From positions 1-13,337 of the forward strand of contig CALJLC010000104.1 of assembly GCA_937982605.1 (NCBI GenBank): a stretch of DNA of 13,337 bases, in the 5' to 3' direction. This document shows, piece after piece, positions 6,483-13,194 of this stretch; within the stretch, counting starts at the first letter, position 1; every line of letters begins with the position of its first letter. Under the pieces are notes generated by a model. That model did no database searches. It saw only the letters and a list, made by a program, of their open reading frames with translations, and was not told the origin of the DNA. A program made the translations under genes and the position numbers. This DNA is from an uncultured Gemmatimonadales bacterium. Lineage in GTDB: Bacteria; Gemmatimonadota; Gemmatimonadetes; Longimicrobiales; Gaopeijiaceae.

Positions 6483-7141
6483 GGGAGCATCACCTCGAGG
6501 TCGCGCGCACCGCCCGCTACTGGACGGCGGGCCCGAGCGAGCGTCCGCGGGAGCTCTGGTTCGTCCTGCACGGCTACCGCCAGCTCGCGCGGCGCTTCCT
6601 GAAACGCTTCGAGCCCGTCGACGACGGCCGGCGCCTGCTCGTGGCCCCGGAGGCGCTGTCACGCTTCTACGTCTCGTCCGGGCAGGGGCGCCACGGGGCG
6701 GCCTCGGTCGTCGGCGCCACCTGGATGACCCGGGAAGACCGCGAGCACGAGATCGACGACTACGTGCGCTACCTCGACCGGCTCGCGGCGCATTTGCGGT
6801 CGGGGCTCGCCACGGAGCCGGATCGCGTCGTCGTCCTCGGCTTCTCCCAGGGGGTCGCGACCGCCACCCGCTGGGTCGTGCACGGCTCGATGCGCCCGGA
6901 CCGGCTCCTCCTCTGGGGAGACTTCACCCCCCCGGACCTGGAGCTCGAGCGGGCGCGGGAGGCGCTCGCCGGGGTGGATGTGGTCCTTGTGCGCGGAAGC
7001 GAGGATCCGGCCCTTTCGCCCCGGCTCGCGGAGGAGGAGGAGGCCCGGCTCACGGGGGCGGGCATCCGACCGCGGCTCGTCCGCTACGACGGCGGCCACG
7101 ACATCGACGCGGAGACGCTGAGGGCGCTCGCGCAGGGGTGA
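6479..7141 (+). CDS. Alpha/beta hydrolase, carboxylesterase/phospholipase family
   Basis: This 220-residue serine hydrolase resembles the small carboxylesterase/lysophospholipase family (YpfH/EstB type). It has an HGY oxyanion element at 31-33 within LWFVLHGYRQLA and the nucleophile elbow GFSQG with Ser123. The acid is Asp176 in RGSEDPALS, and the base is His207 in DGGHDID. An early VAPEALSRFYV segment and a lid-like region around 63-95 are also typical. No signal peptide or membrane segment is seen, so it is probably cytosolic. The GTG start overlaps the epimerase stop in GTGA. It is the last gene of the plus-strand unit and is followed after 16 bp by the converging murB stop. The substrate is unknown; short acyl esters or lysophospholipids are family-level possibilities. 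Confidence 0.9.
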   Translation: MREHHLEVARTARYWTAGPSERPRELWFVLHGYRQLARRFLKRFEPVDDGRRLLVAPEALSRFYVSSGQGRHGAASVVGATWMTREDREHEIDDYVRYLDRLAAHLRSGLATEPDRVVVLGFSQGVATATRWVVHGSMRPDRLLLWGDFTPPDLELERAREALAGVDVVLVRGSEDPALSPRLAEEEEARLTGAGIRPRLVRYDGGHDIDAETLRALAQG

Positions 7142-7157
7142 TCTCGAGGCTCCGGGA

Positions 7158-8105
7158 TCAGAAGTCGCCGACCAGCGCGATCTCCGCCACGAGCTCGTGG
7201 CCGGTCTCCCGGGCCACCGTCTCCTGCGCCAGGTCGATGAGCCAGCGCACCTCGGCCGCCGTGGCGCCGCCGAAGTTCACGATGATGTTGGCGTGCTTGT
7301 GGAAGATCCCCGCCGCGCCGTGCACCCGGCCCTTGAGGCCGCACTCGTCGATGAGCCGGCCGGCGCCGATGCCGTCGATCTTCTGGAAGATCGAGCCGGC
7401 GCAGGGGTAGAGCCACAGGTCGGGGTGCCGCTCGTCGCGCCACTCCAGGTTCTCCCGCATGACCCGGCGGAGCTCCTCCACCGGCGTCGGGTCCAGTCGG
7501 AAGGTCGCGGAGAGGACGATGTCGTCCCGGTGGTGCAGGATGCTCTGGTCGTACCCGAAGTCGAAGTAGTCGACGTCGACCGTTCGATGCTCCCCCTCCT
7601 CGGTGAACAGCTCGGCCGACTCGAGCACCTCCTCGATGAAGACGGTCCGCGCGCGCTCGGGGGCCGGGGAGAGGAAGTGGAGGTTCTGCCAGAGCGCACC
7701 GCCCACCGTGCTCGGGATGCCCACGAAGTGGTGGAGCCCGCCCATCCCGCGGGCCACCGTGGCGTCGATGAGGTCGGGAAAGGTCTGGACGCCGGCGCCG
7801 GAGCGGACCCGCCGGTCGTCGAGGAAGTCGATGCCGCCGACCTCGCAATGCACCACCAGGCCACGGAATCCGCGATCCCCGACGAGGATGTTCGCGCCGC
7901 GCCCGAGGAGGAAATGGGGCACGCCCAGGTCTCGGGCGGTCGAGACGGCGGCGACGAGCTCGTCGGGCGTCCGGGCCCGGAAGAAAAGGTCGGCGGGGCC
8001 GCCGATCCGGAAGGTCGTGAGCGGCGCCAGGCGCACGTCCCGCTCGACGCGTCCCGGCCCCAGCGCGCCCTCCAGCTGCGCGAGGAGGTCGGGTTCGTGG
8101 GTCAT
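7158..8105 (-). CDS. murB: UDP-N-acetylenolpyruvoylglucosamine reductase (MurB), divergent
   Basis: This 315-residue FAD enzyme reduces UDP-GlcNAc-enolpyruvate to UDP-MurNAc in peptidoglycan synthesis. FAD-binding motifs are LTTFRIGGPADLFFRA (29-44), LLGRGANILVGDRGFRGLVV (66-85) and GIPSTVGGALWQN (129-141). The C-terminal domain has YPCAGSIFQKI with Ser238, the position of the proton-donating Ser. It continues with LIDECGLKG, IFHKHANIIVNFGGATAAEV and the terminal LVAEIALVGDF with Glu308. The usual GIPG is GIPS, the usual MNAGAYG block is QNLHFLSP, and the YRDS motif carrying a conserved Arg in E. coli MurB reads YDQS at 185-188. It is thus either a divergent MurB or a close paralogue. A TATCTT lies directly upstream of the ATG with no Shine-Dalgarno sequence, suggesting a leaderless mRNA. 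It is transcribed alone, converging on the esterase. Confidence 0.88.
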   Translation of the reverse strand: MTHEPDLLAQLEGALGPGRVERDVRLAPLTTFRIGGPADLFFRARTPDELVAAVSTARDLGVPHFLLGRGANILVGDRGFRGLVVHCEVGGIDFLDDRRVRSGAGVQTFPDLIDATVARGMGGLHHFVGIPSTVGGALWQNLHFLSPAPERARTVFIEEVLESAELFTEEGEHRTVDVDYFDFGYDQSILHHRDDIVLSATFRLDPTPVEELRRVMRENLEWRDERHPDLWLYPCAGSIFQKIDGIGAGRLIDECGLKGRVHGAAGIFHKHANIIVNFGGATAAEVRWLIDLAQETVARETGHELVAEIALVGDF

Positions 8106-8112
8106 GCCGGCG

Positions 8113-8118
8113 AAGATA
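8113..8118 (-). promoter_or_regulatory. Candidate -10 element (TATCTT) of murB
   Basis: On the minus strand TATCTT is followed by seven bases (CGCCGGC) and then the murB ATG at 8105. A start point six to seven bases after a -10 box would fall at or next to the A of the ATG, giving a leaderless transcript. No Shine-Dalgarno sequence precedes the ATG, which agrees. No clear -35 element is visible. The assignment rests on the hexamer, its position and the recurrence of the motif elsewhere in the window. Confidence 0.45.
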
Positions 8119-8139
8119 GTCCTGCCCCGGGAGAGGTAC

Positions 8140-8145
8140 TAGCTT
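8140..8145 (+). promoter_or_regulatory. Candidate -10 element (TAGCTT) of the M61 gene
   Basis: TAGCTT lies 39 bases before the M61 ATG in the 79-bp divergent gap shared with murB. It would start transcription near 8152 and leave a leader of about 33 nt without a Shine-Dalgarno sequence. It faces the murB element 22 bp away, so the two promoters overlap and could compete or share a regulator. No -35 consensus is evident. Confidence 0.35.
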
Positions 8146-8184
8146 GCCGGCCGCACGGCGAACCCGCTTCCCGGACCCGCACCG

Positions 8185-10014
8185 ATGCCGCTCTCCCGAT
8201 CCGTTTCCCTGTCCGTGGCTGCGCTCGCGCTCCTGGCCGGCTGCGGCGGCGCCCAGTCGACCGCGCCGATCACCTACGACATCTCGTTCGAGAATCGGGC
8301 GCACCACGAGGCGGAGATCACGGTGCGCTTCCCGAACCTCCCGGATCGGCCGCTCGAGCTCCGGATGAGCCGGACCTCGCCGGGTCGCTACGCGCTCCAC
8401 GAGTTCGCCAAGAACGTCTACGACGTGCGCGTCACCGGCGCCGGCGGGCGGGCCGTGGAGGTGACGCGGCCCGACCCGCACCAGTGGGACGTCTCCGGCC
8501 ACGGCGGGGAGGTCACCGTGACGTACACGCTCTACGCGGATCACGCCGACGGGACGTACACCGGGATCGACCGCTCGCACGCCCACCTGAACATGCCCGC
8601 CACCTTCCTGTGGGCGCGCGGCATGGACTCCCGCTCGATCGAGCTGCGGGTGCACGTGCCCGAGGGGAGCGGATGGCGGGTCGCGACGCAGTTGGCGCCG
8701 ACCCGGGACGACTTCACCTTCTCGGCCCCGAACCTCTACTACTTCCTCGACTCGCCCACGGAGGTCTCCGACTTCTGGCTGCGGTCCTGGGACGTCGACG
8801 GTCAGACGATCCGCGTCGCGCTGCACCACACCGGCACCGAGGCCGAGGCCGAGCGCTACGCGGACGCCACCGCGGCGATCGTCGAGGCCGCCCGGGACCT
8901 GTACGGCACGCTGCCCACCTTCGACTTCGGCACGTACACCTTCCTCGCCTGCTACCTGCCCTGGGCGGACGGCGACGGGATGGAGCACCGAAACTCGACG
9001 ATCCTGACCAGCACGGCGTCGCTGGAGACGAGCATGACCGGACTGCTCGGCACCGTGGCGCACGAGTTCTTCCACGCGTGGAGCGTGGAGCGGATCCGGC
9101 CGGCCTCCCTCGAGCCCTTCGACTTCGAGCGCGCGAACATGTCGGGCGAGCTGTGGTTCGCCGAAGGCTTCACGAGCTACTTCGACGACCTCCTCCTGTG
9201 GAGGGCGGATCTCATCGGAGACGAGGCGTTCGCCCAGCGGATGGGGGGCATCGCCAACGCCGTCACGAACGCACGCGGGAGAGCCTACTTCTCGCCGATC
9301 GAGATGAGCATGCAGGCGCCCTTCGTCGACGCGGCCACGTCGGTCGATCCGAACAACCGGCAGAACACCTTCCTCTCGTACTACACCTGGGGGTCGGGCA
9401 TCGGGATGGCGCTCGATCTCGAGCTCCGCACCCGCTTCGGCGGCGTGACGGCGGATCACCTCATGCGCGAGATGTGGGTGGCCCACGGCGTGCGGGAGGT
9501 GCCGTACACCGTGGCGGACATCGAAGCCGCGCTGGCGCGCGTGAGCGGGGACGCCGCGTTTGCCGCGGACTTCTTCGATCGGTACGTGCGCGGGCGGGAC
9601 GCTCCCGACTTCCCGTCGCTCCTGGCGGCGGCGGGCATCGAGGTCGGCCCCGCGCGCCCGGACGCCGCCTGGCTCGGCCCGATCCAGATGCGCTTCGGCG
9701 ACGGCGCGCCGGTGGTGCAGGCGACGCCGCTCGAGGACACGCCGCTCTACGACGCCGGAATCGGCCGGGGAGACCGGATCACGTCGGTGAACGGCACGCC
9801 CGTGACCGACCGCGCCGCGCTCGACGCCCTGATCGCCGGACTGTCCCCGGGCGATCCGGTCACGCTCGCTTTCGAAGGGCGTGGGGCTTCGCTCACGGCC
9901 ACCGTCGCCGCCGCGGCCGACCCCACGCTCTCCGGACGCTGGACGCCGGCCGGGATGGCGACACCCGCCCAGGTGGCGTTCCGGGAGGCATGGAAGCACG
10001 CCCCGTCGCGCTGA
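8185..10014 (+). CDS. M61 glycyl aminopeptidase-like lipoprotein with PDZ domain
   Basis: This 609-residue protein is a member of peptidase family M61. It opens with a lipoprotein signal peptide with lipobox LAGC (Cys20), so it is probably anchored in the membrane facing the periplasm. The N-terminal beta domain (about 28-210) contains YDISFENRAHHEAEITVRF and HAHLNMPATFLWARG, typical of M61. The gluzincin site is HEFFHAWSVERIRP (His293, Glu294, His297), followed by ELWFAEGFTSYFDD with the third zinc ligand Glu327. A helical segment (about 340-475) precedes a C-terminal PDZ domain (about 495-580) with TPLYDAGIGRGDRITSVNGTPV. The known M61 enzyme of Sphingomonas removes N-terminal Gly or Ala; substrates in other phyla are unproven. 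It is monocistronic as far as can be seen, divergent from murB, and followed by a long non-coding region. Confidence 0.95.
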   Translation: MPLSRSVSLSVAALALLAGCGGAQSTAPITYDISFENRAHHEAEITVRFPNLPDRPLELRMSRTSPGRYALHEFAKNVYDVRVTGAGGRAVEVTRPDPHQWDVSGHGGEVTVTYTLYADHADGTYTGIDRSHAHLNMPATFLWARGMDSRSIELRVHVPEGSGWRVATQLAPTRDDFTFSAPNLYYFLDSPTEVSDFWLRSWDVDGQTIRVALHHTGTEAEAERYADATAAIVEAARDLYGTLPTFDFGTYTFLACYLPWADGDGMEHRNSTILTSTASLETSMTGLLGTVAHEFFHAWSVERIRPASLEPFDFERANMSGELWFAEGFTSYFDDLLLWRADLIGDEAFAQRMGGIANAVTNARGRAYFSPIEMSMQAPFVDAATSVDPNNRQNTFLSYYTWGSGIGMALDLELRTRFGGVTADHLMREMWVAHGVREVPYTVADIEAALARVSGDAAFAADFFDRYVRGRDAPDFPSLLAAAGIEVGPARPDAAWLGPIQMRFGDGAPVVQATPLEDTPLYDAGIGRGDRITSVNGTPVTDRAALDALIAGLSPGDPVTLAFEGRGASLTATVAAAADPTLSGRWTPAGMATPAQVAFREAWKHAPSR

Positions 10015-10046
10015 CGGACGCACCCTTCCGATCACTGTCCGGAAAT

Positions 10047-10061
10047 GGGACGAGCCGTCCC
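10047..10061 (+). terminator. Hairpin downstream of the M61 gene
   Basis: GGGACG and its exact complement CGTCCC flank a three-base loop (AGC), 32 bases after the M61 stop codon. No T-run follows, so intrinsic termination is not certain. It may instead protect the mRNA 3' end or form part of the downstream control region. Confidence 0.35.
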
Positions 10062-10082
10062 GCGGCCGAGGATTCCCTCACT

Positions 10083-10097
10083 TCATGTGTTACATGA
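10083..10097. repeat. Inverted repeat TCATGT-GTT-ACATGA, candidate operator or enhancer
   Basis: Two perfect 6-bp arms flank a 3-bp spacer in an AT-richer patch. Outside it, TCCCT (10074-10078) pairs with AGGGA (10099-10103), so the whole could also fold as an interrupted stem. The centre lies about 85 bp upstream of the start point expected from the adjacent sigma-54-like promoter, which is where an activator binding site would sit. The dyad could equally be an operator for a TetR- or MarR-type repressor. No regulator gene is present in the window. Confidence 0.4.
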
Positions 10098-10115
10098 TAG
10101 GGACTCCCTAAAGGG
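10098..10115. repeat. Overlapping palindromes TAGGGA-C-TCCCTA and CCCT-AA-AGGG
   Basis: Immediately after the previous repeat, 10098-10110 is a perfect odd palindrome with 6-bp arms. It overlaps a second short palindrome at 10106-10115. Together with TCCCT at 10074 this gives alternating TCCCT/AGGGA blocks around the candidate operator. They may be additional protein-binding half-sites; the function is unknown. Confidence 0.3.
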
Positions 10116-10150
10116 CATGGCTCCATTGTTTTAAGGCGACCCGAAACTTC

Positions 10151-10165
10151 TGGCACGCCTCTTCC
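10151..10165 (+). promoter_or_regulatory. Sigma-54-like -24/-12 promoter for the efflux operon
   Basis: The sequence TGGCACG, four bases, then TTCC matches the sigma-54 consensus TGGCACGN4TTGC at ten of eleven defined positions, with exact spacing. The single mismatch is C for G at 10164, in the -12 element, where that G is normally strongly conserved. A start near 10176 would give a leader of about 157 nt to the TolC-family gene. AT-rich sequence (10125-10135) and inverted repeats lie upstream where bending and activator sites are expected. The -12 mismatch keeps this tentative. Confidence 0.42.
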
Positions 10166-10242
10166 GAAAGGAGAGGGCACACAGATCGATTCGGAGCTCG
10201 GCCGGAGGGTGAGGGGACGTGTGGTGGACGGGTCGGTGATCA

Positions 10243-10263
10243 GCCCGCCGGCTCCGGTCGGGC
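10243..10263 (+). other. GC-rich hairpin in the predicted leader of the efflux operon
   Basis: GCCCGCCG pairs with CGG and CGGGC around a four-base loop (GCTC) with one bulged T at 10258, giving an eight-pair stem. It sits about 70 bases before the TolC-family ATG. It has no T-run and no recognisable riboswitch core, so it may be only an mRNA-structure element. Confidence 0.3.
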
Positions 10264-10332
10264 CATTCGGTCTGGGAGCGGGGGATGCGGGGGCATTCGC
10301 GCTCCGCGGGACGTGAGGAGGGGACGGGTGAG

Positions 10333-11895
10333 ATGAAACGGACGAACGGTGACCGAGAGCTGATGAACAGGTGGAAGAGGACGGCGGATCGCATCGCGCT
10401 CCGCGCGCTCGGCGTGGGGCTGCTGCTCCTCGCCGTTTCGGCGACGTCGGTGATGGGACAGGAGGCTCCGGCCGAGCTGACGCTCGAGGAGGCGATCGCG
10501 CTCGCGCGCAACAACAATCCGACCTTCCTGAGCACGGCCAACGACCAGGCGGCCGCCAGCTGGCAGGTACGGGAGGCGTGGGGCCAGTTCGTGCCCAGCG
10601 TCACGACGAGCCTGAGCGGACAGTGGCAGGACGCCGGGTCGCAGCGGTTCGGGACGATCGTCTTCGAGGGCCAGAGCACCGACTGGGCCTTCTCGAGCTA
10701 CAACGTCGGCTTCGGGATGACGATCGACGGCAATACGATCTTCGGCATCAAGAACGCGCACGCCAACTCCGCGGCGACCGCGGCGCGGATCGACTCCGAG
10801 GAGTTCAACCTCGGGTCGCTCGTCGGCCTGCAGTACATGACGGTGCTCCGGGCCCAGGACCAGGTCGACGTGGCGCAGCGCCAGCTCGACCGGGCCAATC
10901 AGAATCTCCAGATCGTCAGCCAGCGCGTGCAGTCGGGCGCAGTGGCCGGAACCGACGGCAAGCAGGCGGAGGTCGACCTCGGCCGCGCGGACGTCGGTCT
11001 CATCCAGGCGCAGCGTGATCTCCGCCAGGCCCGCCTCGTCCTGGCCGAGCAGCTCGGTGTCGAGCTCGGGCCCGACGTCCGGCTCTCCAGCGAGTTCACC
11101 GTGTTCCAGCCGGAGTACGAGCTCGAGGAGCTGATGTCCTGGTCGATGGAGCGGCATCCTTCGCTGCGGTCCTTCCGCGCTCAGGAGAGCGCCACCCGGG
11201 CCGCCGCGCGCCAGGCATCGACCAGTCAGTACCTGCCCTCGATCCGCCTCTTCGCCAACATCCAGGGGCAGGCCCAGCAGGCCCTCAACGACGACTACGT
11301 CACGAGCCAGCTCGAGCGCTCCGCCACCTCGCAGGCCAACAACTGCGCGTTCATGAACGCGCTCAACAACGGCATTTCAGGCGGGCTCCCCGGGTACACG
11401 AACCAGGACTGCACCCAGTTCGCGGTCACCCCGGAGATGCAGCAGGAGGCGTTGGCCTCGAACCGGGCCTTCCCGTTCGACTTCGAGTCGATCCCGATGC
11501 GGGCCGGCGTGACCGTTTCGCTTCCCATCTTCACCGGCTTCACGCGGGAGCGGCAGATCTCCCAGGCCAACAACCTGGCCGAGGACGCGGAGCACGCTCG
11601 CCGGGCCGAGGAGCTGCGGCTCCGGACGATGGTGACGAACGCATACGACAATCTCGTGTCCGCCCATCGGGTGGTCGCGGCGGAAGAGCGCAACCGGACG
11701 CTCGCGGAGGAGCAGCTCCTCCTGCAGCAGCGCCGCTACGCCCTGGGTGCCGCCAGCCTGCTGGAGCTGATGGACGCGCAGACGACGATGACCACGGCGG
11801 ACCAGAGCTACCTCAACGCCGTGTACGAATTCCACTACAGCTTGATCGTGCTGGAGGCGGCCGTCGGCCGACCGCTCCGCGACCAGACGCAATAA
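10333..11895 (+). CDS. TolC-family outer-membrane efflux protein
   Basis: This 520-residue protein forms the trimeric outer-membrane channel of a tripartite exporter. The ATG at 10333 is chosen because AGGAGGGG lies nine bases upstream; an in-frame ATG at 10285 lacks this support. A signal peptide covers about residues 1-42 (hydrophobic core LGVGLLLLAVSA, mature start near QEAPAELTLEEAIALA). Two OEP repeats follow, each with a long helix pair and a strand region. The second includes VSLPIFTGFTRERQISQA (395-411) and the C-terminal RRYALGAASLLELMDAQTTM (468-487). Between strands at about 310-390 lies a long insertion with only two cysteines, Cys338 and Cys360, which could form a disulfide in a surface loop. 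The stop is 18 bp before the membrane-fusion gene, so the two are co-transcribed. Confidence 0.95.
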   Translation: MKRTNGDRELMNRWKRTADRIALRALGVGLLLLAVSATSVMGQEAPAELTLEEAIALARNNNPTFLSTANDQAAASWQVREAWGQFVPSVTTSLSGQWQDAGSQRFGTIVFEGQSTDWAFSSYNVGFGMTIDGNTIFGIKNAHANSAATAARIDSEEFNLGSLVGLQYMTVLRAQDQVDVAQRQLDRANQNLQIVSQRVQSGAVAGTDGKQAEVDLGRADVGLIQAQRDLRQARLVLAEQLGVELGPDVRLSSEFTVFQPEYELEELMSWSMERHPSLRSFRAQESATRAAARQASTSQYLPSIRLFANIQGQAQQALNDDYVTSQLERSATSQANNCAFMNALNNGISGGLPGYTNQDCTQFAVTPEMQQEALASNRAFPFDFESIPMRAGVTVSLPIFTGFTRERQISQANNLAEDAEHARRAEELRLRTMVTNAYDNLVSAHRVVAAEERNRTLAEEQLLLQQRRYALGAASLLELMDAQTTMTTADQSYLNAVYEFHYSLIVLEAAVGRPLRDQTQ

Positions 11896-11913
11896 AGGGG
11901 ACGAGGGGAGACC

Positions 11914-13179
11914 GTGGATATCATTCGCGACACCAAGCCGCAGAAGAAGAAGAAGAAGCTCGTCTGGAGCATCGCGGCCGTCGGGCTGCTGGCCCTCACG
12001 ATCTTCGTGCCGCGCCTGCTCCCGACCGCGGCGCCGACCGTGGACGGAGCCACCGTCTGGCGCGACACCGTGGAGCACGGGACGCTGATCCGGCAGGTTC
12101 GGGGCCCCGGCACGCTCGTGCCGGAGCAGATGCGCTGGATCACGGCGGTCACCGCCGGGCGCATCGAGCAGATCCTTTCGCTGCCGGGGACGGAGGTCGA
12201 GGCGGGGGCGCTCATCATGCGGATGAGCAACCCGGACGTCGACATGCAGCTCCTGCAGGCGCAGCAGCAGCTGTCCCAGGCGCGGGCCGCGCTCGCGCAG
12301 CTCCGCACGACGCTCCAGACCCAGGAGCTCACGCAGCGGGGCACGGTGGCCACCGTGCGCACGCAGTACCTCGACGCCCGTCGCAACTACGAGACGAACC
12401 AGCGGCTTTTCGACGAAAACCCGGACCTGGTGGCCCGGGCCGAGCTCGACCGTACGAAGGAGCTCATGGAGGAGCTGGATCTGCGGCTCCAGACCGAGCA
12501 GGACCGCCTCGACGTGATGGTGCAGACGGCGCCCGACCAGATCGCGGCGCAGGAGGAGCAGATCGACCGGCTCGAGGAGCTCGTCGAGTTCAACCGTGAC
12601 CGGCTCCAGTCGATGCAGGTGACGGTTTCGACGGGCGGCGTGCTCGCGCCGCTCGAGATCCCGCTCCAGGAAGGGCAGTGGGTCCAGTCCGGGCAGCAGC
12701 TCTCCCGCGTCGTCGTGCCGGGTCGCCTCAAGGCGGAGATCCGCATCACGCAGACGCAGGCGCAGGACATCGTGATCGGTCAGCGGGCCATGATCGACAC
12801 CCGCACCGACACCATCGAGGGCACAGTCACGCGCATCGATCCGGCCGTGCGAAACGGCACGGTCACGATCGACGTCTCGCTGCCCGAGAACCTGCCGCCC
12901 TCCGCGCGCCCGGATCTGAGCGTCGACGGCAACGTGATCATCGACCGCCTGGACGACGTGACCTTCGTAGGCCGGCCGACGTTCGGTCAGCCGAACCAGC
13001 GGGTCAGCATCTTCAAGCTGACGCCCGAGGGCGACTACGCCGACCGCGTCACCGTGCAGCTCGGCGCGAGCTCGGTGAACGACATCCAGGTGCTCGACGG
13101 GCTGGTGGAGGGAGACATCGTGATCCTGTCGGACATGTCCCGCTGGGACGGCTTCGACCGGGTCAAGATCAGGAACTGA
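11914..13179 (+). CDS. HlyD/MacA-type periplasmic membrane-fusion protein
   Basis: This 421-residue protein bridges the inner-membrane ABC transporter and the TolC-family channel. The GTG start has GAGGGGAG a few bases upstream. The N-terminus carries five lysines in a row (residues 11-15, encoded by (AAG)5 at 11944-11958), then one membrane helix at about 16-34, giving a cytoplasmic stub and a periplasmic body. Two biotinyl-lipoyl half-motifs lie at about 75-105 (TAGRIEQILSLPGTEVEAG) and 236-266 (STGGVLAPLEIPLQEGQWV). They flank a long alpha-helical hairpin of about 108-235, rich in Gln, Glu, Arg and Leu. A beta-barrel domain (about 270-345) and a membrane-proximal domain ending near VEGDIVILSDMSRWDG follow. 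The start is 18 bp after the channel gene, and the ABC ATPase begins 85 bp downstream. Confidence 0.95.
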   Translation: MDIIRDTKPQKKKKKLVWSIAAVGLLALTIFVPRLLPTAAPTVDGATVWRDTVEHGTLIRQVRGPGTLVPEQMRWITAVTAGRIEQILSLPGTEVEAGALIMRMSNPDVDMQLLQAQQQLSQARAALAQLRTTLQTQELTQRGTVATVRTQYLDARRNYETNQRLFDENPDLVARAELDRTKELMEELDLRLQTEQDRLDVMVQTAPDQIAAQEEQIDRLEELVEFNRDRLQSMQVTVSTGGVLAPLEIPLQEGQWVQSGQQLSRVVVPGRLKAEIRITQTQAQDIVIGQRAMIDTRTDTIEGTVTRIDPAVRNGTVTIDVSLPENLPPSARPDLSVDGNVIIDRLDDVTFVGRPTFGQPNQRVSIFKLTPEGDYADRVTVQLGASSVNDIQVLDGLVEGDIVILSDMSRWDGFDRVKIRN

Positions 13180-13194
13180 CGAGACGTAGCGGAC

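Larger units (their letters stand above)
10015..10332 (+). promoter_or_regulatory. Intergenic control region of the efflux operon
   Basis: This 318-bp stretch has no convincing gene. It is the longest gap in the window and includes its least GC-rich stretch (about 10072-10150). It holds a hairpin after the M61 stop, a cluster of inverted repeats at 10074-10115, a sigma-54-like promoter at 10151-10165, a predicted leader of about 157 nt with a GC-rich hairpin, and a strong Shine-Dalgarno sequence AGGAGGGG at 10316-10323 nine bases before the TolC-family ATG. In combination these point to regulated expression of the downstream efflux genes. Confidence 0.6.

Noticed and set aside
7084..10035. 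Very long open frame (983 codons) on the minus strand running across murB and antisense to the M61 gene, and a similar 966-codon frame on the plus strand at 7197-10097
   Set aside because: Both are Arg/Gly/Ala/Pro-rich low-complexity translations with no recognisable domain. They lie opposite or out of frame with murB and M61, whose motifs are unambiguous. Long shadow frames are expected at this GC content.
10128..10150. Sigma-70 promoter with TTGTTT as -35 box before the efflux operon
   Set aside because: At 16-18 bp downstream there is only GC-rich sequence (around TCTGGC) with no -10 likeness, whereas the overlapping sigma-54-like element fits much better.
10285..10335. Alternative upstream ATG for the TolC-family gene at 10285
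   Set aside because: It would add 16 residues before a signal peptide and lacks a ribosome-binding site. The ATG at 10333 has AGGAGGGG at ideal spacing.
11944..11958. (AAG)5 run as a phase-variable repeat or frameshift site
   Set aside because: It is a trinucleotide repeat in frame, so slippage would change only the number of lysines. A basic stretch before a membrane helix is normal topology signalling.
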